Origin: Branchipolynoe longqiensis
Taxonomy: Eukaryota; Annelida; Polychaeta; Phyllodocida; Polynoidae
NCBI GenBank assembly: GCA_030323885.1
Contig: CM059186.1
Span: 148,615,810-148,679,809 of the forward strand
Length of the DNA: 64,000 nt
Reading direction: 5' to 3'
A program made the position numbers and the translations under genes. Shown one piece after another: positions 55,001-64,000 of this stretch. The notes under the pieces are model-generated. The model was not told where the DNA came from, made no database searches, and was given only the letters and a program-made list of their open reading frames with translations. Within the stretch, counting starts at the first letter, position 1, and the number at the start of each line of letters is the position of its first letter.

Positions 55001-55837
55001 ATCTAAATAGCTACAAAATAACTGTTTTCTGTTGGAATTAGGTCTCCTTGACCTTGTTCTCTGGGATTTCCTTGTAAAAACGATATAGGCTAGCCAATCA
55101 GGGACAAGTAGTATGTTTACTTTGAAAAGGGGGATACCCCTGAGCAGACTACACAAAAATGGCGCCGATGTGCCATTACTTGACTTTAAGTAGTGTTGGT
55201 TTTTGGCTGTTTTTATCTTATATGAGTTGAGATTTTGTATGTCATTTGTAATAACAACTAGAAGACATATTTATAACTTATATTATTTGAATGTGAATCA
55301 TTTTTATGCAGTCTTAGGTTTGAAATATGTGACCTGAATGCATGTGATTGAGATGAAAATATGAACCAGTTCGCCGGGTTTCTGTGATGTCATCATGGAG
55401 TCGCTGAACTCCCTACTACTGACAAAATTGAAATATTCTATTTTGGAATGACATGGGAATGGGAATGAATAAGGGTGGGGACATTATTTTTGCCTTCAGC
55501 CATGATAATGTCATGGTTGGATGCATTGATATAATAATAGACATCGATGACATATTTGTAATTATGGGAACTTAAAACAATAGAAAATTGAAGCATAGAT
55601 TCTGAAATGTCAAGGACAAGCTATGGTCAAAATAGCCATTGGATTGTTATTGCCATGGATATTGTCACTGAAATTGAAAGAAAACAAGGTGATTTTATTT
55701 ATTTGCACGGTCGTGTGTGCCTTTAAACGTTTGTCACTGTGATGGACACCACCGGTGACAGAACGTTACCACATTTTTTAGTCATTAAAATTTCATGAGA
55801 AATTAATTTTCCTTGCAATTCTTTTTGTAGTATAGTA
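52096..55837. other. Least repetitive stretch; no gene recognised
   Basis: Several 60-90 codon frames occur (for example 52902-53183, 53178-53405, 53215-53421) but none has a known domain, and two of them overlap on opposite strands. 52550-52740 has a GC-rich CGTCCGTCCGCCATTTTCC segment ending near GGTTAGGTGAGTG, which could be a promoter with a first-exon donor. That is speculative. Confidence 0.4.
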
Positions 55838-58159
55838 GGTATGTGCGCAAACGGCGACTCACGGTGGATATTTTCTTACAACAAAACTGATCCAGTCAAT
55901 CGCACCGTTTTTTGGTAGGGGTCTAGAAAAACGGCTCTATAATTGGTTTGCCTTGGTCAATCTTCATGATTTTTGTATATTATGTAGTATAGGAATCCCT
56001 TTACAGCTTAGTTTAACAATATTTCAATTTGGTTAAGTTTTGCTATTCCAATAATAACTTCAAAAGTTTCACTCATTTTCAACCTGAAAATTCACCCTTT
56101 TTTAGCAATCTCAAAGTTTAGAAAAGTTAATTGGACTGTGCAGCCATTATTAATCTTATATAGTGTTGAGTTTGGGGAAATTGTGACTAGCCACTCAGAA
56201 TCGGCGCGAGGCGGGATGCAACAGGTATGATTTGTGTTTATCTGCCTCGCGCGACTCGGCGTTCACGTAGGTATGTGCGCAAACGGCGACTCGCGGCGGA
56301 TATTTTCTTACAACAAACCTGATCCAGCCAATCGCACCGTTTTTTGGTAGGGGTCTAGAAAAACGGCTCAATAAAAATGTCTGACATCGAGAATCGGCGC
56401 AACTTTGGCACTATAGTGACAGGCTCACCTCTGCCTTGGAATGTTATGACAGTCACATAAATCTATCAGTATCACCTTTTCTGACACTCTCACCTCTGCC
56501 TCACACCCCTCTGCATTCACGCGTCCGAGATGAGAGACTTATTTTGTTTCAAATGTCATCTTATTGAATTGCATCTTATTTTGTTTCAAATTATAAAAAC
56601 ACGGCTACTCTGCCGCTGTGAGCACCCTATGTGATTACAAAACTCTCCCCCCTTCATTTCACCTGTGATGCAATTAGCCTAATCAATTTAACCATGTCTG
56701 GAAAGAGGAAGGAAAACTAGTCACAAGGATGAACAGTGAATAAGTTGTGCTTTATTGGCAGCAACTCCTGTCATCCCCCTTACATGTGACCTAGCACCTG
56801 TACTCCTCATATACTGCCCACACTATGTCTCATTGTCACTTTAGCCTGTATATTGAAACAGTGCCTACAACCCATGGGACAGGAGTCCTATGGCTGTGGA
56901 TGCACTCAATTTGAATAGCTGAATTTGGATAGCATCAGACAGAGTGTCTGGGGTCCTGCTCTAGAGTAGGTGTGTCTCACTCAAGAGCCAGGATGAGAGT
57001 GATTTTCCTTCAGTGTGTCTGAGGCAAAATCTTGAATAATTAATTAGTTGAGACTAGTGTGTGGTCAGGATAGGCCAAGGGAGTCAGGTGACCGGACATT
57101 CCCCAGCCAGCCAATGCGACAATCCCCCACAGATTGGGTGGGTGACCACCCCATTAGGGGCTGTCACTCAAACCAGCTGCAGGTGGTGTACTCCATACAT
57201 ATGCAAATTAGGCAGGTGGGTCAGTCGGGTGGTCTTGGGTGGACAGGATGTTGCAAACAGTTACAGATTTGTATATAGTAAAATCATTCTTTTCCTCCTT
57301 TGTATTCTTTATGAACACATAGAGAACATTTCAACCATCATGTACTGTTTCTTGCAAAGGAACTCTTTTCATTAACTCCAAACATCATATATAACAGATA
57401 GTTTACTCTATTCAGCATCATGTACATTTCCATCAACTCCACTCCTAGTAGAGAACATATAGTTTACCTCACTCAGTATCATGTACCATGGGAGTGGACT
57501 TCTGTTGATTTTAGTTACCTTTAGTTTACATAATATAAGTCCCACTCCAGCATCCAAGAATAATAATGCTCTCTGCCAATATATAATTCTTAACCGAAAA
57601 TCCGTATATTTTTACAAAATGTCATCTTATTGAATTGCATCAATAGAACATGAATTAAACTAGCTTCACTGAAAATTTCATCAAGATATCTCAATTATTA
57701 AAGAAAGTACATGAATTTCACAAATTTCAGTCACAGAAATGTTTTGTTTCAGGTCACTTTACTTTTGTGTCAGGTCACTTAATTTTGTTTCAAATGTCAC
57801 TTTATTGAATTATATCAATAGAACATGTCTTAATCTAGCTTCAGTCCAAATTTCATCGAGATATCTCAATTATTAAAGTTGTTTGTTTGTTTGTTGTTGT
57901 TTTACGTCCTTATTAAAGAAATTACATGCATTTTCCCTTAAAAGTCACCAATTTCGGTCATAGAAATCTAGTGCTTATACCTTAATTTTATGTAAGAAAA
58001 TAATGACCAATTTCAGAGTTGGAAACGGCCATAACTTCCTTAATACTGCACCTATTCCCATAATCTTGGTGTCATGTTAAATGGCATTTCAAGCTCTTTC
58101 CAGTGGTGCCTTTTTTTTATTATTGAAGGGGTTTGACATTTTTTGGCACATACCTAAGT
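55838..58159. mobile_element. Possible inverted-repeat element with internal direct repeats
   Basis: TAGGTATGTGCGCAAA at the left and TTTGGCACATACCTA at the right form a short inverted pair. The left-end segment of about 105 bp recurs at 56267-56372 (ATGTGCGCAAACGGCGACTC, CAATCGCACCGTTTTTTGG). A second direct repeat lies at 57600-57735 and 57782-57970 (TTTCATCRAGATATCTCAAT). The boundaries are tentative. No transposase seen. Confidence 0.5.
57879..57909 (-). mobile_element. 31-bp SINE-B tail insertion with 9-bp target duplication
   Basis: TTGTTTGTTTGTTTGTTGTT then GTTTTACGTCC is the reversed SINE-B 3' end. TTATTAAAG flanks both sides (57870-57878 and 57910-57918). The sister repeat at 57600-57735 lacks the insert. 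Confidence 0.85.
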
Positions 58160-59113
58160 ATAGGTGATTAGGTTCTTATGTATGCTTCCTGCACCCACAA
58201 TGATACTAAGCTGTGTGAGGTTTGTCTCCTATCCATAAACTATATATGTTAGACAAAAGACATGTGATAGACCTACCAATGTACAGAAAGCTGTACTTAT
58301 ATAACATGACATGTAGATGTATGCAATCTCTCCAGTATCATATTTTAACATCTACTACATGCTAGTACTGTTTATATATTGGGAACAAAAGGCTAGTCTT
58401 AGGAATACATAAAGATAATGTACTTTGTGTTGGAATAGAACTTGTAGGATAACCAAGAGGTCATATTCACAGTCACCGTTGTATTGGTTGGACTACTACC
58501 ACCAGGGTTTGGTTTTTAATGAAAGTAATCAACTGCTGTTAGTCAAACAATTATAGGATGTAGCCCATGTAAACGTGTTGTTTACATTCAAATGTATCCA
58601 TCAAATAGTCATATACATTCTTTTTTTAAAAGTGTTCCACTTCCAAGTTGCAGACTTTCTGCCAGAAAATAATGTAAGGATACACATAATGGGCGGGGGT
58701 AGGGGGGTCTGGAGGCTTTATTGTGTCTGACTCCTTGAAGAACCTTCAAAAAAACAAATATCCCAACAATTTCAGGGTACAGAGTAGTACCCTCAGAAAA
58801 TTTAAGGGTATGGAATTTTACCCATTTTAACCTCTGGCAAAAACCCTGACTTGGCATGGTTATGAGGAATATACTTGCCTTTTATATAGCGAGCGATATG
58901 ACAATTAGCAAAATTCACAGATTGCTTGTTTCGTCTATGCAGATCTATGTGAAAGCTGTCTGCCTCGGTGCTGATTTTCAGACCATTATCAATTTGTTTA
59001 AATGCACATTACTTCTATCCTGGCATTCAATCCTGGCATTCACAAAATACCCATGGTGCTTGCGAGAGAAATATGTGGGACATATATTATTCCCTAAGGA
59101 ATTCAACCTCTAG
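58160..59113. other. No recognisable gene
   Basis: A/T-rich, a few 60-85 codon frames without motifs, and no copy elsewhere in the window. Confidence 0.5.
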
Positions 59114-59312
59114 CGACCAGATGTGGAAGGCCAGGAATCTGAATCCCAGCTGAGTCAAACCAATGACTTATTAAATTGATAGTTGGCGCTACCTAGCCTG
59201 ATGCTCAGCATTAATAGGATAGGATTAAAGTTCCCATGAGTGCACACTGTCACAAGTCAGTACCCGTCCTAATATGACAATAGATTTTGCTAGCACATAA
59301 AATGAACAGCAA
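59114..59312 (+). mobile_element. SINE-B copy, internally shortened
   Basis: GAATCCCAGCTGAGTCAAAC, TGATGCTCAGCATTAATAGG then a jump to AGTTCCCATGAGTGCACACT, ending GCAAACAAACAAA. The middle of the body is missing. Confidence 0.78.
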
Positions 59313-59647
59313 ACAAACAAAGCTCTAGTGGTTATGTTGTGTTGCACTCTGTGCCCATCTAGAATGATAGTTATAAAGTACCATGGAAAAACTGAGTGCA
59401 GACTTAACAGAAGACCGACTGCAGAGCACCTAGAGTGCTTTATAGATCCGCAAGTTTGTGCTCAGAACCATCAAGGATGTGTAAAGAGGGAGATTATTCT
59501 TTTGTAATCCATTACTTGATGTGCAAGTGCAACCATACAGTTCTCACATTGCTTGATGCTTGATGACAACCTAAAGATTGTTCACACAGTTGCACAAAGT
59601 TAGTCTTAAGAGAACTGTCTACTGTGCTTTCTAGCTGTCAAGAAATG

Positions 59648-59972
59648 CCGATGTGGCAGTAAATCGCAAACCCCTGGAAATTGCACATCCCGGGGTTTGC
59701 GATTTACTAGGAAATCAGAACCCCCCCCCCCTGGAAATTGCAAAGTCCCCTCATGCTTGTAGCATTTATCACCACAAGCATGGCAGCTATAGGCCTATGT
59801 TTGATTTTGAAATTCTACCAGATCTGGGGGATAAAATGGATTCAAGGAGGATCAAAATGGATTAATTGATTAGTTTTGATGTCATGCCAGGCCAGGGGGG
59901 ATATGTGATTTCCTAGGAAATCACAAGTGGGGGTTTGCGGTTTCCAGGGTTTGCGATTTCCTTCTACACCGG
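59648..59972. mobile_element. MITE family 3, short copy
   Basis: CCGATGTGGCAGTAAATCGC and inverted GCGATTTCCTTCTACACCGG ends, about 33 bp. Contains the palindrome GATTTCCTAGGAAATC at 59907-59922 and the uninterrupted CAGATCTGGGGGATAAAATG where the LINE sits in the long copy. Confidence 0.88.
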
Positions 59973-60126
59973 AGCCAAACCCTTGTCTCACAGCAACAAC
60001 TCCTCACTTAATTTGGAGGAATTGAAAGATCCCCTTTCTCGTGACCGCTCATACAGTATTGTGTAATTTGTAATTAATTGGTCCTGATGAAATTTGTTAT
60101 CACTATCAGTTCCTGAAAACCCTCCC

Positions 60127-60765
60127 ACCAGACAAGGCTGAATCGGTAGAGTGCAGGCTTCCTGTGCAGAAGGTCGGGAGTTTGATTTCCAGTTGAGTCA
60201 AACCAATTGATACTTGTCGCTACCTAGACTGGTGCCGGCATTACTAAGATTTTGGTGTTCTCTGTGGCGGAGTGGTTAGATTGTCTGACTTTTTTGTAGG
60301 TCGGACTCCTAATCTGAAGGTCAGTGGTTCAATTCCCTGTGCCCCCCACCTCTGCCAATTTGGATTTCCACCGCTGTGTATAACTTACAGCGTCACCAAA
60401 GGCCAGTTGCTCTCATACCATATCTATGTGGTGTGGGAGGTTAAAAATCCCTTGGGTCGGTAAAAGTGTATGCTTGGGCTTTCTATCGACAAACTGTCTA
60501 ATGGTGAAAACGAGCCTATTCAGGCTTATCCATGATAGGCAGTATATAACTATATATATCTTCAACAACAACAAGATAGGGTAAGACTGGATAGCTCAGT
60601 ATCAGGATGTGACTGAGTCGGAAATTGGGTCTTGCTGCCAGAAGCCTGCCCTCCAGTGTGGCAGCACTATTAAGCCGTCATGAGTGCACTGTCACAAGTC
60701 TGTACCCATCCTGATATGACCTGAGATGTTGCTAGGACAAACCTCAAACAAACAAACTGAAGACC
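60127..60765 (+). mobile_element. SINE-B copy split by a SINE-A
   Basis: Head GGCTGAATCGGTAGAGTGCAG and body GAGTCAAACCAATTGATAC stop at 60250. The body resumes at 60573 with AAGATAGGGTAAGACTGG and ends GTTGCTAGGACAAACC near 60745. Confidence 0.82.
60251..60572 (+). mobile_element. SINE-A nested in SINE-B, variant 3' tail
   Basis: The head and body match 46525-46815, but from 60489 the tail is different: AACTGTCTAATGGTGAAAAC, CAGGCTTATCCATGATAGGC, then TTCAACAACAACA. AAGAT flanks both sides (60246-60250 and 60573-60577). Confidence 0.85.
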
Positions 60766-60769
60766 CTTC

Positions 60770-61100
60770 CTGAATCTGCAATGAAATTATTGCTTCAGCT
60801 CTTCAATAACATTTGCTAATCAAGTATCATTACCGCCTCTATGTGGAAGACAACAGTAATTTTAATACAAAATTCAAAACCTGGCAAGGACCATATTGGA
60901 CCAGCAGCTACTGTGAGATTTCCCTTACAAGTTGCCTATAGATGTGCAATCATGGAACATATTGTAAATAATTGATTCGTCTAGCTTCTGTAATCGAAGC
61001 ATAACTCATCCTGTCTCCAATGTGGCTTCAAACAAGGCCATAGAGCCTTTGACTAGCTGATCCAATTGGACATTTTTGTGAGACATGTAATTTAAAAAGG
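60770..61100 (+). pseudogene. Strongly decayed LINE reverse transcriptase fragment
   Basis: Mixed frames give RT-like strings in the correct order: LPESAMKLLLQLFN, KPGKDH, EISLTSCL, IMEHIVNN and CGFKQGHRAFD, corresponding to the fingers and early palm of a LINE RT. Many frame changes and stops. Bases 61101-61572 show no gene. Confidence 0.5.
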
Positions 61101-61572
61101 AGCCGGTTGTGGCTGTATTTTATTACCTTACAAGAACTTAAAACCCAACGTGTCATTGTGAATGATATTCATTGATTGGGCATTCTATGTTAAGTGTCCA
61201 TTTTTATGCAGAATTTTCTATTGCACATGCATTGCCGTGTGTTGCATAAAGATCAGCTATTTTGATTTACATGAGGATGAACTGGGCATCTTTGTGGTCA
61301 AAATTAACAGTATCATTAACACTTTTAAATGGGGATCTGTGGTGGTTTTTACTAGGGTGATTTAACTATTTACTATGTTTCTAATATGAATGCTGCAAAA
61401 TAGTTATAACTTTGTATTAATGATTCAATTGATTTTATGTATAAAGTTTACTTCCTGTATGTATTATACCTAGCATGTATACCCTCTAAGACTTTGCTTG
61501 AATTATCAGTGTATTTTCTATTTATTTATCTATCTTTCTTTTTTCTTTTAAAATTAATTTTATTTGTTGTCG

Positions 61573-63275
61573 TTAGTCTAGGAGTGCATATAACTCGCTT
61601 TTGGTTAATCTTTTATATGTTTCTATTGTCCCTGTAATTCTTTCTTCTACTCCCAGTGTATTCCATTCCCTTGCCTTCATGTACTTTGTACTCCTCTCAT
61701 ATGATCTGTTTTTGGCTCTGTTTATTATCCGTCTGGGGCCATCACTGCCTCTTGTTGCCTTTTTTTATACCTGCACCCTCCCAGGCTTCTTCGTCTCCCT
61801 GAATGCTGCTATTTTGAGATGTGCTTTTCTCCTTTTTTTGTGTGTGTTGACTCTTGTTTTCGTATCGAGATCATCAGTTGGGTGTCTCGCTTCCACCTTC
61901 AGACCTATCTTAAGTGCTCTATTTTGTAGTCTTTGTAGTTTATCCAACATATTTTTGTTAGCTCCAATATATCCTACATCACTATAGTCAAAGTATGGTG
62001 GTATCATAACTTTACAGATTTTAATAGCCATATTTGTAGTTTGATATTTTCTGGTATTCACTAATTTCCAGATCTTGTGGATTACCTTCTTGATAACTTC
62101 TTTTATGTTATCATTGTAGTGTAGTTTCCTATCAAGATTCATTCCTAGATATCCGTATTTGGTCTGATAATCAATAACTTTTCCTCCCAAACTTATTGGC
62201 TCCTCGTTGCGAGAGATAATTTTCCCACTGCCAAATACTAGAACCTTCGACTTCTTGTGCTTTATGGATATCTTGTTGGAGTTACACCAATTATCTAAAG
62301 CTACTAGTTTCTCATTTAGCTCAACACTGTTCTCTTTTCTGCTATTGCTTGTTGTGTATATCACGGTGTCATCAGCATATACTTGGAATTTGATTCCCTG
62401 TAAGGACTTCTGCAGATCATTGATGTAAATGATGAAGAGGAGTGGGCCTAATACTGAACCTTGAGGGACTCCACAGGGTACCTGTATACTTTCTGATGTT
62501 TTGCCATTTACTTTTGTTCTCTTACTTCTCTCACTGATGTAATTCCTTGTCCAGTCTAGTGTTCTTCCTCTTATTCCTACTCTTTCTATCTTTTTTATCA
62601 GTATGTCATGATTCACTGTATCGAGTGCCTTGCTAAAATCTATGAATGTGGCAGTTGTTTGTTCACCTTCATTCATACCTCTCAGTATGTCATTTGTTAG
62701 ATTGGATATAGTTTTTGTTGTGGAGAATCCCTTTCTGAACCCTCCCTGTTTGTCATTTAGTATTTTCTCACTATCTAGATGTTTCATGATGTGTTTGTAC
62801 ATTCATTTCTCTATCAGCTTACCTGGTAGAAGTAGGAGTGATATGGGGCGGTAGTTGCCCATGTCCCCCTTGTCGCTACCCTTGTGTATTGGTACCACTG
62901 TAGCCTGCTTCCAGGCTGTGGGAAAAACACCCATCTCAAATGAATTATTGATTAAGTTACATATAACATATGTTATGGCTAGCATAGCATAAGATCTTCA
63001 ATTATTCTGGCTTGTAGGTTCTGTATTCCTGATGACTTTCCTAGGTGTATACTCTTAACTAGTTTAATCACTTCATTCTCTCTTACTCTTGCTGTCTCTG
63101 TACTATTTTCAACTGCATCACCTGTGTATTCCCAGCTTCCTCTGAATTGTTCTGCTAACTTTGCTCCTATCTCTGTGAAGTGTTTATTTAGTCCATCTGG
63201 TGCTCTCTTTACACTCCTTTCTCTTGCATATAGATATATTAATTCTAAATGGCAACTTGGCAAAAAGTGGGACAA
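61573..63275 (-). pseudogene. Non-LTR retrotransposon reverse transcriptase, lightly damaged
   Basis: Near-complete RT on the reverse strand. The start piece 63275-62979 has LNKHFTEIGAKLA and IKLVKSIHLGKSSG; then FPTAWKQATVVPIHKGSDKG and NYRPISLLLLPGKLIEK; palm TATFIDFSKALDTVNHDIL; CGVPQGSVLGPLLFIIYIND; catalytic VYADDTVIYTTS; thumb and C-terminal HKIWKLVNTRKYQT; ending at TAA 61573. Only three breaks are visible: a tandem duplication of ATGCT near 62979-62989 shifts the frame, a TGA follows KLIEK at 62803-62805, and a TAA follows GRVQV at 61765, beyond which the same frame stays open 63 codons. The endonuclease domain is not in the window's open frames. Related to 1-1149. Confidence 0.92.
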
Positions 63276-63635
63276 GCATTATATTCATTGAAATACCATC
63301 AAAGTTGTGTAAAGTATTTTGAATAGACCAAATGGTTCTCACCTGCTACCATATTGGAAATGTGAGGTTTTTGTGGGTTTTTTTTTTACTAATACATTGG
63401 GTGTCTTCAAATACATGAATTTTATGGTCTTACATCAACCATTTTTTTAGACCTCTTTATCAAGGTAAAACATGAACAATTTAAAAGTTCCTGAGGTCAG
63501 CTGGACTGCATCACCTCTTGTAATATTTACTTATGTTTTGGAAGGTCAATCGTGTCATTTGACCATAGGTCACCATATCTGAATTTCATTTGAGTTTTTA
63601 TGTGAGAATTTTGTTTAATCTATTTTTTTTTTAGG
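63276..63635. other. No gene seen
   Basis: A/T-rich sequence between the LINE and the inverted repeat copy; only T-runs stand out. Confidence 0.5.
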
Positions 63636-63968
63636 CTGTATTTATACTGTCCATAGCATATAAGCCTGGGTATTCAGGCTTGTTTTCAATGCTGGCCAGC
63701 TGTAGTGTGTGTGTTATCTTATCATACAGTAGCTGGTGATAAGGTATTTGATTGCCTGCATTTCAGCAGCAGATAGATGGTTGGTCTGGTTAGTAATCTA
63801 TGTTAATCTTTTTGGATTTTCTTGGCATATATATGTTTTATTTTTTCTACTCTTACTACTAGACTAGTCTACTCCTATTTACATGTCATAGGCTTGTACT
63901 ATTTTTCTGTGTGGTGTGCTATTTGGCTACTTTTGGCATGGTTACCTTCTATTGGGCGTGACGCTGGT
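63636..63968 (-). repeat. Interspersed repeat, copy 2 of an inverted pair
   Basis: Reverse complement of 31618-31975 over about 330 bp, for example GGCTGTATTTATACTGTCC and GTTACCTTCTATTGGGCGT. Continues to near the window end. Confidence 0.82.
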
Positions 63969-64000
63969 GGGCCGTGACATATCACATGCCCCTTTCCAGT

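Overview
The window is eukaryotic, animal-type DNA made almost entirely of transposable elements. I found no protein gene that I can confidently call a host gene, and no bacterial operon, CRISPR array, rRNA or intact tRNA gene. The repertoire is two related non-LTR reverse transcriptases, a third LINE family, two Ty3/gypsy copies, a small non-autonomous LTR element, a gag-only DIRS/Ngaro-like element, many PIF/Harbinger elements, and two tRNA-derived SINE families. GT-AG introns and AATAAA signals are present. This suits a marine invertebrate. A mollusc, perhaps a gastropod, is my guess from the SINE style only and is not proven.

Layout. 1-1149: reverse-strand LINE pseudogene running off the window edge. 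1628-4680: a 26-bp tandem repeat, a 1.3-kb inverted-repeat element with a 7-bp target duplication, then smaller inverted-repeat elements. 4805-8981: decayed gypsy copy 1 with a SINE inside. 9161-14558: a short Harbinger element next to a 5-kb Harbinger element with a frameshifted DDE transposase and an apparently readable MADF partner gene. 14660-20015: a SINE split by gypsy copy 2, which has LTRs, PBS, PPT and a 5-bp target duplication; a 301-bp DIRS-like derivative lies in its 3' region. 20058-21537: two more Harbinger elements.

24757-30141: a 5.4-kb TAA-flanked inverted-repeat element holding a four-exon Myb/SANT-like gene whose exons join into an open frame of 329 codons. It has no visible transposase, but contains polarised arrays of one short motif. 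30748-33695: SINEs and MITEs. 34108-37795: a long MITE-like element split by a LINE with a 9-bp target duplication; a short related copy without the LINE lies at 59648-59972. 38815-41705: gag-only element with the order A1-internal-B1-A2-B2. 41855-48935: MITEs, SINEs and microsatellites. 49018-51554: a 2.5-kb LTR element with near-identical 132-bp LTRs and internal tandem repeats of about 250 bp. 52096-55837: the least repetitive part, with no gene I can recognise. 55838-63968: another repeat-rich element, nested SINEs, a decayed RT, a recently damaged LINE and an inverted copy of an earlier repeat.

How it works together: this is a layered insertion record. Autonomous elements supply (or supplied) transposase, reverse transcriptase or DNA-binding proteins. 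Short copies keep only the ends and binding-site-like arrays. The most notable points are the split-repeat gag element, the transposase-less Myb/SANT element, and the recurring pattern in which each TIR family carries its own iterated short motif.
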